Shown here: positions 1 to 10,583 of the stretch, piece by piece
Layout of the letters: each line of letters opens with the position of its first letter
How positions within the stretch are numbered: position 1 is the first letter of the stretch
Source of the DNA: Wyeomyia smithii
Taxonomy: Eukaryota > Arthropoda > Insecta > Diptera > Culicidae
DNA: 64,000 nt
NCBI RefSeq assembly: GCF_029784165.1
Contig: NC_073696.1
Location: 236,159,271-236,223,270, forward strand
Direction of reading: 5' to 3'
The notes under the pieces: model-generated
What the model saw: only the letters and a program-made list of their open reading frames with translations
What the model was told of the DNA's origin: nothing
The model's database searches: none
Translations under genes and position numbers: made by a program

Positions 1-297
1 TACTCTACTATACCGAGCCTCTGTCCCTCTTAACAATATCGCCTAGTTACAATTCTCTGGAGAGAACTTTCATACGTTACTCACACCAGTTTTATTATAA
101 CAGGGACTTAATTTTGTTAGAAGGAAAGTCAACAGAGGTACTGTAGAATTCAGATTGAAGGAAAGGTACTTGGTTGGAAGCCTGAGAATAAACCCATGCT
201 AAAGTCCTTTGGCAACAAAATGGCCTGATTCTACTAAGATTCGAACCCATCCGCTTACCAAGGCGGATTCTGTAACCTCGCGACTACGGAGCTCCCC
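1..297 (-). mobile_element. tRNA-derived SINE, family A
   Basis: Read on the minus strand, a tRNA-like head lies near 297-235 with an A-box-like stretch and a B-box-like GGTTCGAATC. It is followed by a body ending in the TCTCAGGCTTCC region and a tail that reaches the window edge. The head and body match the plus-strand copy at 4,863-5,110 and the minus-strand copy at about 43,390-43,540. The tail (AAGTCCCTGTTAT... reading minus) matches the fragments inside the palindrome arms at 14,128-14,238 and 14,586-14,697. The 3' end may be cut by the window. It is a repeat, not a functional tRNA gene. Confidence 0.7.
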
Positions 298-375
298 CAA
301 ATCCCCGGATACGAACATAGTATGACTAGCTTATTAAACCAGCATCATACCTTGAGGCCACCTGGACATTCCATA
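298..375 (-). mobile_element. Truncated tRNA-derived SINE, family B head
   Basis: On the minus strand this stretch matches the tRNA-like head of the copies at 43,990-44,190 and 47,975-48,170 (CCTCAAGGTA...GATGCTGG...TTCG). Only the head is left and it abuts the family A SINE, so one element probably inserted into or beside the other. Confidence 0.5.
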
Positions 376-1800
376 CGCTTGTTTGTTTTAGCTATAAATA
401 AATAACTATACGAAAGTTACCCAGCGTCACAGCCAACAAAGTGATAAAATTAAAAACAACAGCAGTTTTCTCGTTTTACTCATCCATGTATTGAAAAGCA
501 AAATAAACTCGAAATATGCAACCCACTGCTGGTCACGGCGCGTTTTCGCAGGCAAACCACTGATGTACTTTATAATGCGATGCAAACGCAGCGGCGTGGC
601 TGCAACATTTGAATTAAATAACAAAATATAACATGAATAATCATAATTAAAATTGAATTGACTGCTTATTCTGTTGAAACGGTTTTTTTAAAGTTCAATT
701 TTCAAGGTTACTTAATCTTGGAAAGATAATCTAATTCTGGGGTTGAAATGATGCATGAATTTCAAATCGTTTAAAATGCAAGTTTTTGTTTGAATCATCG
801 ATACATAATAAATACCACAATTTAGTTTTTTGAAAAATTGAGTCGGATTCGCGCTATTCAAATGTCACTAGAAGCGAGGAATCAAATTAACGCGGACTAT
901 CTTTCTAGCGTTGAAAAATCTCAAAAACATCGGGATCAAATTTATTGGTTCTAAGCTGAGCGTAAAAAAGATTTACCTTGTAGTTCCGAAAGCCGTCAAT
1001 TATTTTGAAATTCATTGCAACATGCCCTATAAGGCGGGCAAATTGAAACACCAAATCTTAAAATGTTAAATGCTTGTTTCTGTGTCTGTAACTTTAACAT
1101 TTCGAATACGTTGAGCTGATTTACTTAACTGTGCATCATATACCGAAGCCACAGACAAACCGACGTACCTCTTTGATGAAAAATCTAGAAAAATCTTCAC
1201 CCTTGTTCGAAACGTTACACTTATGCGCCACCTTGTGAGCTAACTGCCTACTAACTATTATTCGTGAAATGAGTGTGAACGCATTCTTATAGCAACACTG
1301 CCTTAGTAATTATTGTTCCCTGAACAAAATTTCAAAATTATCGTTATTTTTCTATACGACGAAATCGTCTCCGAGTGGCACGACTGTTTATATGTGCCAA
1401 AGCTGTAGCCAAAAATTTATATCTGCAGGGCTCTGAAACTGTTTATTTTACTCAGTACTACAAAAATCTTGGCGGATGTCTGAGTATTGGTTGCCCCCTA
1501 CTACTTTAAAAATATGCAAAAACCGTTTTGATAACGTAGATTCGAATCACAATGAATAACAGTACAGTAACACAATGAACAGACAGTAACCAATTCCGAT
1601 GAACAAATGGTCGATTTGCTACTCTTAGAACATAAAATCTAACCGATGTTGGCAACAAGTAGGAACAACGAGATGCGATGATACGCACATCTTAAAACAA
1701 AACCAAACCAACACTGCTACACACGTTTGCTAGTGTGTGTATCAAGATAAGTAACACAAGAAATACTGCAAAAATGCCGATATTTCAATCCACACTGCGA
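376..1800. other. Unassigned AT-rich spacer
   Basis: There is no open frame of convincing length or composition and no repeat that I can match elsewhere in the window. Short open stretches (up to about 100 codons) have no recognisable motif. Confidence 0.5.
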
Positions 1801-1802
1801 CA

Positions 1803-2938
1803 CGAGACGAGTCCTTGGCCTCCAGTGGTCCAGTCTCACGTCTGACGATGCAGTATCTCAGACAAAGACCAGGAATGGTCAGCCAACCTGCTGAATGTCC
1901 AATCCTTGAGCGACAACAGCCGGTCGAGAAGCAGGCAAGGGTTATGAATGTGATCACCAACTCTTTAAAGGTTAGCAAGACACCGGAACTAGATGGAATC
2001 TCGAACCTGGCATTCAAAACAGCCATCGAAGTGGTTTCTCGGGAAGCCATGCAGATGTGCCTGGATGACTACCTCTTCCCGAAGAGATGGAAGAGGTGGA
2101 AGCGACAGAAACTAGTTCAATTGCAGGAGGCTTGGAAACCCATCGACATACAGACCTATCGGCTTGCTGGACTCTGCCGACAAGGTGCTTGAGAGGAATA
2201 TCCTCAACAGACTAGTTAAGGGCACAGAGGGTGTAAACGGGCAACAGCGTCAAGTAACCAGTTCGGCTTCCGGAAAAGTAGGTCGACGCTGAATGTTATT
2301 CTCTCCGTCACCATAATGACAAAGGTGGTAGTCTAGTGCAAAAGAAGGAGTCCTGGAGTCGAGTACTAGTTTACAACACAGAGGAGGGTCTGAAGTACGT
2401 CCCTATCATCGCAGGATTACGGCAAGGTACCATCCTGGGCCCGGTATTGTAGAATGTACGACGGAGTGTTGAAGCAAAACTTCCCTGTAGTGTTGTGATC
2501 GGCGATTTTGCGGACAACTTAACTCTGGATGTCTACGGCGAGTCGATTGGAGAGGTCCAGCTGACGGCCGCACGGACATACGCAAGGTCGAAGAATGAAT
2601 GCGCTCCAGGAAACTGGAGTAAGCACACCATAAGACGGAGGTCCTGGTTAGGAATAACCGTAAATCAGAGTGTTTAGAATCGGAGACTGCCCCATTACCT
2701 CAGGGCGATTTTTGAAATTTTTGGGGATTATGGTTGATGACAAGCTTACGTTCAAGATCCACGTCAACTTTTTCTGTAAGAAGACCTCAATGATTATTGC
2801 AGCACTATTTCGAATGATGTCGAATAGATCAGCGGCCTACGAGAGCAAGCGGAAACTTTTTACCAACGTGTTTTCGTCCTTACTTAGGTATTTATGGTGG
2901 ACCAGCGTGATCGAAAGCACTGCAGGATTCCATATCCT
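1803..2938 (+). pseudogene. Decayed R1-type LINE reverse-transcriptase fragment
   Basis: This is a degenerate copy of the ORF2 region seen intact at about 29,570-30,850. Matching landmarks include SLKVSK followed by a P/E-x-DGI motif, CLDDYLFPKRWK against CLDDCLFPDRWK, FGFRK-type codons near 2,265, a GxxQGTILGPVL-like stretch near 2,420 and an FADN stretch near 2,508 where the intact copy has the catalytic FADD. Frameshifts, stops and at least one internal deletion (around 2,300-2,350) break it into several frames. The ends are ragged and I see no poly-A tail, so it is an internal relic. It encodes nothing functional. Confidence 0.85.
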
Positions 2939-4271
2939 ATAGCCTTATATGCGGGCTAACCGACGCACACGCTGTCGAGTTGCTATCATTTGTTATTTGT
3001 TTACTGCGCACAATATAGGAATACCGTGACTAGATAGGAAAGTTGTTTGCGAGAGGTGATCGACCCGGTGACATAGTCCGGCACACAGAGTAGTACGTAG
3101 AATAGAAACCAGGTCAAAACTATTCTAATCGGTGGTCATACAGCAAATGTGTCTAGAAATGGTTTTATCTTTATTGAGCATTCTATTTAGACATAAAAAA
3201 TATTAACAACAAGATTCTAACAACTTCTATAACTGATCAATGATATAAAGATTTCATTCTGCTATTACCCTGAAATTTAAAAAAGAGAGTTACATGGGCA
3301 AAACTTCATTTTTCATGTTTTAAACATTTATGTGGAAGTATGTTTAAATGATGGACATACCTTAGCACCGAAGAATAATTACCAGTATTTCGAGTCGTTC
3401 ATCATCAAATGAGTTCGATTAATCGTTGTGTATTCGAACCTATTGAATACCCTGTAAAATGGTATTGATAATTCCAAATACAGTAGGTTTCCGGTTTTGG
3501 TCACAAAATTTTAAATTTCAGTTACCAAAATTGGAACCGTGCCAAAATAGGAAACCTTTTTTGTCATTAGTTTTCTCAATTTGAAACTTCGAAATTGTTA
3601 TGAGAATTTATTTATTTATCTAATTCAATAGGTTTTTAACAAATTCAGTTGTATATAACGTACAATAATAATAAATTGCGATTGCGATTGGTGGTGTTGA
3701 TTGTGTACAGATGATTCAGCCTGGATAACATCACAAATTGTATGGATGTCTGTCTGGATCAAACTGTCGCCATCTGTTTTTTCGCAGTTATTCTGCTTTG
3801 AACTCTCTTTAATATTTACCAAGCCCAAATGCATTTTTAAAGAATTTCTTGTTTCCGTTTTTTTTATTTGTATAAAGACATTTTATGGTTAACTTTGCAA
3901 TTCTGTTATTTTTTACTTCTCGGGTTTTATTAATTGCCTAATTCTATCACCCAAGTCATATTGAATATTGAGATTTTAATTCTAATGAATTCCCTTCAGG
4001 GGTAATATCCACCAAATGCTCAAGGCATTTTTCATGAATTTTTTTACAGGACATTTGAGATGCAAGGTAAATATAATATATCATTGGATTGAGCAGCTCT
4101 TGCAGAATAGAAAAATATTTTTATTACTATTTTTGTTACAAAATGGCGGCCGTCCAGCGATTGCCGTGAACCGCTTTTTTTTTTGAGTTGTTCCGCGGCG
4201 AGCAGTAGAAGTCGTGCCCAACTCCACCTATAACCAAAACAAAAATATTCACATTATCTACATAAGTGTCG
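2939..4271. other. Unassigned AT-rich spacer
   Basis: No coding region or repeat is recognised. A short GC-richer patch near 4,140-4,215 (AATGGCGGCCG...) stands out but has no open frame. Confidence 0.45.
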
Positions 4272-4429
4272 CTAGTGAAGTACACATGATTATGTTTTTA
4301 GAATTTTTCTCCGCAAAAACGGGCAACGGTTTGAAAAAAAAGTTCTGTTTCAACAAAAAAAATCGACTTTGATTGATTATAACTTTAGTTGTTGTTAATC
4401 AATCGCTAAAATCGTATGTACTTCACTAG
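4272..4429. repeat. Small foldback element interrupted beside a SINE
   Basis: A 13 bp inverted repeat, CTAGTGAAGTACA at 4,272-4,284 and its complement at 4,417-4,429, brackets 158 bp. Weaker similarity continues outside both arms. It may be a small MITE or the core of a larger one, and no target duplication is evident. Confidence 0.35.
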
Positions 4430-4445
4430 ATAATCTAATGAAGAA

Positions 4446-4718
4446 AAAACAAAACAATATCGCACGCTGGCTTGGAGAGCTAATAGCGGTCTCGATCAAC
4501 TAGATTAGTTGAGAGAATTCGTTATCGATATTGTTTTCGGCACATTTTGCATGTTGTAGGATAAGTACAACGATACACCGTGCCCCAGTGCGAGAGTCGA
4601 GAAAATTTACAGCTCGAAAAGTTTCTTGACCTGATCGGGAATCGAACCCGATATCACAACCGTGTGGGAGAGCTAGCCGACCGACATCGCTAACCACAGA
4701 ACCACGGGGACCACTGGT
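4446..4718 (-). mobile_element. Full-length tRNA-derived SINE, family C, with 12 bp target duplication
   Basis: The insertion is flanked by TCTAATGAAGAA at 4,434-4,445 and again at 4,719-4,730, a 12 bp target-site duplication. On the minus strand it begins with a tRNA-like head (GTGGTTAGCGATGTCGG as A box, GGTTCGATTCC as B box, near 4,715-4,630). A roughly 190 bp body follows, ending in a T/TTTG-rich tail (GTTTTGTTTTTTC). Internal pol III promoter boxes plus a target duplication are the hallmark of a LINE-mobilised SINE. The head differs from families A and B. Confidence 0.8.
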
Positions 4719-4862
4719 TCTAATGAAGAAGCCACAGTTAAAATTTCAAGTCAATGTAAACTTTTTCAGTTCTACTGCTCGCTGATTTTGCAAACATGGT
4801 TTTGAGAAAAACGCGTTTAAAGTTTCAAAATGCTGTAAATCTTAAGAATCGCAATAACAAAG

Positions 4863-5110
4863 CCCCCAATAAGAGAGCTGCGTAGCTGCAAGGTTACAGA
4901 GTCCGCTTTGTCAAGCGGATGGTCGTGGGTTCGAATCTTAGTAGAACCAGGCCATCCGGTGTCAAAAAGGACTTAAGCTTGGGTTTTTTCTCAGGCTCCA
5001 CACCAGTTACCCTTCCTTTACGCTGAAATTTACAATACCTTTGCGTAACGTCCTCTTAACAAAATATAAGTCAGATCGACTTGAACTGTGCTACAGTACG
5101 GTCGCATTTT
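4863..5110 (+). mobile_element. tRNA-derived SINE, family A, plus-strand copy
   Basis: The tRNA-like head at about 4,868-4,945 has an A-box-like TGCGTAGCTGCAAGG and a B box GGGTTCGAATC. The body (AGGCCATCCGG, then TCTCAGGCTCC) and the tail (CGTCCTCTTAACAAAATA) match the minus-strand copy at 1-297. Clear target duplications were not found. Confidence 0.7.
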
Positions 5111-5172
5111 ACTAACAGCTTGAGGCTAAGTCTTAGACTACCGAGAGATATTAAAATTTTGTTTTTCGCTTC

Positions 5173-5205
5173 CAACAGGCAGTCTTTTTAAAAGACTACC
5201 TGTTG
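5173..5205. promoter_or_regulatory. Hairpin upstream of the Jockey-like ORF1
   Basis: A near-perfect inverted repeat: CAACAGG-x-AGTCTTTT and its complement ending CCTGTTG, with one unpaired base on each side. It lies about 120 bp before the ORF1 start codon, in what is probably the element's 5' UTR. A role in element transcription or translation is only a guess. Confidence 0.4.
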
Positions 5206-5323
5206 AAACGCAAAGTAATAAATTTGTTTTTAACGTTAACGTGTGATTAGTGATTAGATTTGGTTTGAGATATTTCTATTTAAATTCTATAGTGAAGTGA
5301 AAGTGTAGTGAAGTTTTCCAGTT

Positions 5324-6603
5324 ATGCCTGGAAAAAATAAAAAAGCCCGCTTTGATGCTGCTTCAAGGAAACGTGAGGCATCTCCTACAAGTGACACTGA
5401 AATTTCGACTAACAGGTATGATATTTTTTCTTCCGTTGGGGATCAAGAAGTTCAAACTTCTCATACTGAGCATAAAGCCGTTATGAAGAAGATTAAAGTT
5501 CCACCTATTGTGGTATTTGTAGCAAATTTAAAAGCATTTCGATCAGAACTTTCATCATTTCTGTCGGATGTGAAAGTTAATTTTCAAATTGGCCGCCAAG
5601 GCGAAATTCGTGTTTTGGCCGAATCTTTTGATGGCCATAATATCTTTTACAGTATTTGACTGAAAAGATGTATAAATTTTATTCTTTTGATGCCAAAAAC
5701 GAGAGACCGTTTAAGGCTGTTTTGAAAGGTCTTTCAAATGACCAAACTATTGAGGAAATTAAAGAATGTTTGTCAGAATAACTAGGTTTTGCCCCCAACC
5801 AAGTAATTTTGATGAAACGAAAGGCAAATGCCAAAATTTTTCAAACTGGAATACACCAGGAAAATTACTTAGTACATTTTGATCGTACCAAAGTACATAA
5901 TTCAGAATGTTTGGAAAAAGCACGTGTTTTATTCAACGTGCGAATAAAGTGGGAAAATTTCAAGAGACATGGAGGAATCCATAATCTTACGCAATGTCGG
6001 AATTGTCAAGCCTATGGTCATGGAACTCGAAACTGCCATATGGCAGCAAAATGCATGATTTGTGGTGACACTAGTCACACGAAAGATATCTGCCCCGTGA
6101 AAGAGACCACTAATAGTTTCAAATGTGTAAATTGTGGGGGAAATCACAAATCTAATTTCTTTAATTGTCCTGTAAGGTCAAAAATTATTGCTTCCAGACA
6201 ACGTAGGAATTCTAAGCAACCTGTTGTCAATGTGGGTATACAAAAGACTTTCAATACTGTTCAGGCATCACCAGCACTTTCATTAGCAGGTGTGTCTGTA
6301 GGTAATAATTTAAATTCAGCTAACAAATTTCGGACAAAAAATCCTGTTCAGGCAACACCAGGCTGTTCATATGCCAGTGTCCTTACAGGTAATATTTCGA
6401 ATTCAAACAGTAACAAACCATTCGTGTTTGGTGCTGAAAAGTCAGCCAGTCAGCCAGAAAAGATTGAATACCTACAACAATCCATGCTGCAGCTAATGTC
6501 CGTTTTGTTGAACTGTAACTCGATGTACGAGGCTGTTCAAGAAGGTATAAAATTTACAACTGATATTGTTATGAAATTGAAATTCAGCAATGATTTTAAA
6601 TAA
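5324..6603 (+). pseudogene. Jockey-like LINE ORF1 (gag-like, CCHC knuckles), broken
   Basis: ORF1 proteins of Jockey-clade LINEs bind the element's RNA. The start at 5,324 opens a basic N-terminus. The reading frame shifts near 5,640-5,660 (in-frame stop at 5,657-5,659) and the continuing frame carries one further stop at 5,779-5,781. From about 5,990 there are three zinc knuckles in a row: CRNCQAYGHGTRNC, CMICGDTSHTKDIC and CVNCGGNHKSNFFNC. The region before them fits the PRE_C2HC-type domain typical of this family. A Ser/Asn-rich tail follows. ORF1 ends at 6,603 and overlaps the start of ORF2 by a few bases. The damage says the copy is dead. Confidence 0.85.
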
Positions 6604-8396
6604 TGCTGTAAATTTTCTAAATTGGAATGCTCGCTCTTTAAAAGCGAAAGAGGATGAATTTTTCAATTTTTTAACAGTCCACGATGTGCATATTGCAGTT
6701 GTGACTGAAACGCTTTTAAAGCCAAATATTAAACTAAAAAAGAACCCAAATTATATAGTTCATAGGTTTGATAGAATTGATGTTGCCGGTGGTGGAGTTG
6801 CAATAGTTATCCACCGTCGAATAAAACATCGTGTTTTACCCCATCTTGAAACCAAAGTTATCGAGAGTTTGGCATTTTATTTATAGCCGCAGTGTATTTG
6901 CCTTTTCAATGCACTGGTGAGCGAAAATATTATTTCATGGGAGATTTGCAAAAACTCACAAGAAATAAATCTAAATTTTTAATCATCGGTGATTTTAATG
7001 CGAAACATTGATCTTGGAATAATGCTCAAAGCAATTCCAATGGAAAAATATTGTTTAATGATTGCTCGGCTGGATTTTATTCAGTTTTATTTCTTAATGG
7101 TCCTACATTCTTCTATTAGGAATCCATCTACAATTGATTTGGTACTAACAAATCAAAGTCATTAATGCAGTGATTTATTAACTCATGCTGACTTTGATTA
7201 TGATCATCTTCCCATAACATTTTCTATCTCTCATGAAACTATTTTAAATCCCACTAGATCTGTGTTAAATTATCACTAGACTAATTGGGATAGATATCGT
7301 TCTACGATCGAAGAAAATTTGAATAATGATATTACTTTACAAAACAGTGCTGACATTGACAGAGCATTAGATAATTTTAGTAGCTTAATTCTCAATGCCC
7401 GGAATTTATCAGTTAATAAGGCTGAAGTGAAATTTAATGCACCAATTATTGACAGTGAACTTCAACTTCTTATACGTTTGAAGAACATACGGAGACGACA
7501 ATACCAAAGATCTCGTGATCCTGCTTTGAAAATCATTTTTCAAGAATTACAAAAGGAAATTAAACATAGATTCACTCTCTTGCGAAATGAGAATTTCGTG
7601 AGAGAAGTTGAACAACTAAAACCTTATACAAAACCTTTCTGGAAGCTTTCGAAGGTTCTTAAGAAACCTTCGAAGCCCATTCCAGTCCTTGAAGATGGTG
7701 ATTGCATTTTTCTAACGAATGAACAAAAATCTCAAAAACTTGCTCAGCAGTTTGAGAGTGTTCATAACTCCAATTTGAACGTAGTAAGTCCTATTGAAAA
7801 TGAAGTAAACCAAAAGTATGATCAGATCACCACCCAAGAATTTCTTTCCGAAGAGGTATTGGAAACAAACTTGAATGAGGTGCGAACTATTCTCAAAAAA
7901 TTCAAAAACATGAAAGCACCAGGAGATGATGGGATTTTCTATATCCTCATCAAAAGACTTCCCGAAAACTCTTTAAATTTCTTGGTAAAAATTTTTAACA
8001 GATGCTTTGCACTAGCACTTTTCCCTACGAAATGGAAAAATGCCAAAGTCACTCCAATTTTAAAACCCGAAAAGAATCCAGCTGAGGCATCAAGTTATCG
8101 ACCAATTAGTTTATTTTCCTCTATTAGCAAACTTTTTGAAAGAATAATTCTTAATAGAATGATAACACATATTAATGAGAACTCAATTTTTGCAAATGAA
8201 CAGTTTAGTTTTCGCCATGGGCATTCCACTACTCATCAGTTACTTAGAGTAACAAATATGATTCGAACTAATAAATCTGAAGGCTATTCGACTGGAGCTG
8301 CTCCTCTAGACATAGAAAAGGCATTTGACAGTGTTTGGCATAAAGGTTTAATAGCTTAAATGGCAAATTTCAGTTTTCCGCTTTACCTCACAAAAA
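6590..8396 (+). pseudogene. Jockey-like LINE ORF2, 5' part: endonuclease and start of reverse transcriptase, broken
   Basis: ORF2 would make the endonuclease/reverse transcriptase for target-primed integration. The N-terminal FLNWNARSL and TETLL motifs (about 6,612-6,720) are the APE-type endonuclease start. The reading frame is lost from about 6,884 to 7,319 by stops and indels, although an IIGDFN-like stretch near 6,985 is still visible. From 7,319 a 346-codon open stretch carries the linker and RT motifs: KAPGDDGI (about 7,912), SYRPISL...KLFERIILNR (about 8,095) and the catalytic-region LDIEKAFDSVWHKGL (about 8,308). A stop follows at 8,357-8,359. The element is then interrupted by the insertion at 8,409-9,127. 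Confidence 0.85.
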
Positions 8397-8408
8397 TGAT
8401 ACAAAGTT

Positions 8409-9127
8409 TTAAGTTTAGTAAAGCGGGCAATGTATGTAGTTTCGCGGGAATGCGAAGATGAACGGGAATAGAAGGTGTGACTAGAATTAGAAAAAAAATT
8501 CCCTCGTCCAGACGGGACTTGAACCCGCAATCTCCGTTGTCTCTGGCAAGGTGTTTTGGCCAATTAAGCTACTGGGTAAGGGTAACTCTTCCTAAGACCA
8601 ATGTCGAATCACCCTCTACTATTGTGTTCCCGCATCTCAGCACGCCGCGATGAAACTGCACACACTGCCCTGTGGAAGTTTATTTCTGTCAACTGAGAGA
8701 GTGGTCTCTTTACGCACACTATGTATAATGACTTATTATATCTACAGCGGCGCAAGCGATGAGACACGTCAGTTGGTGGCCAACTCCCATGGAAGGCGTA
8801 TCACGGAAGAGCTCCGTTGTGCTAATTTTACTTTACGAACTAATTTCATTTTTGCTGAGATGCGGGAACACAATAGCAGAGGGTGATTCGACATTGGTCT
8901 TAGGAAGAGTTACCCTTACCCAGTAGTTTAATTGGCCAAAACACCTTGCCGGAGACAACGGAGATTGCGGGTTCGAGTCCCGTCTGGACGAGGGAAAAAA
9001 TTTTCTAATTCTAGTCACACCCTTATTCCCGTTCATCTTCGCATTCCCGCGAAACTACATACATTGCCCGCTTTACTAAACTTAAAATATAAGTCAATAT
9101 GACAAAAAATGAAATTAGTTCGTAAAG
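8409..9127. mobile_element. Foldback insertion with two inverted tRNA-like units, 12 bp target duplication
   Basis: TGATACAAAGTT occurs at 8,397-8,408 and again at 9,128-9,139, so 719 bp were inserted into the Jockey ORF2 between RT motifs. The insert has arms of about 235 bp: 8,410-8,644, and its near-identical reverse complement at 8,848-9,086. Each arm holds a tRNA-like segment with A box (TTAATTGGCCAA) and B box (GGTTCRAGTCCC). A 23 bp inverted pair also brackets the right unit alone (8,832-8,854 and 9,104-9,127). The roughly 200 bp loop resembles the flank of the related element at 55,800-56,060. It could be one foldback transposon or two SINEs in head-to-head orientation. Confidence 0.75.
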
Positions 9128-10292
<1,165 letters not shown>

Positions 10293-10293
10293 A

Positions 10294-10583
10294 CTGGCCA
10301 ACCGAAGGACGAGTGCTCCTAACATTGAAACGTATCCCACTTGCAAAATTACCAACCCGGTAACATTCATGAGGGTAGAACCAGTTTCGACGTAGGGAGC
10401 GTAAAAATTCCGGGCAGCCAGATAGCCATAGATTGCTGAATGAAGCACTAGCAACACCAAACCGGAACGGGACCAAATCGGAACCGTGACTCTTTCCTCT
10501 TTTCGGGCCGCTTCATGTCGAAAGGTGTAGGCACCGTAACCAACCGTTTTGTTGAAGAGAAACAACAATCGAAAGCTTTCCAT
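10294..10583 (-). pseudogene. Truncated antisense copy of Gr-1 exon 1
   Basis: The left arm duplicates the first 290 bp of the Gr-1 coding sequence on the minus strand, from the start codon (10,583-10,581) to the breakpoint at 10,294. The encoded first 96 residues are identical to Gr-1. Past the breakpoint the frame runs for five residues into the repeat unit and stops. It lacks five of the seven membrane spans and all downstream exons, so it cannot make a receptor. The identical upstream region is duplicated too, so a transcript antisense to nothing but itself, or read-through into the palindrome, is possible. Confidence 0.85.

Noticed and set aside
4620..4712. A functional nuclear tRNA gene (likewise at 4,868, 8,530, 8,940, 44,030, 48,110 and 55,890)
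   Set aside because: A and B boxes are present, but the acceptor and other stems are imperfect, each is followed by a repeat body, and several carry target duplications or recur as families. They are SINE heads.
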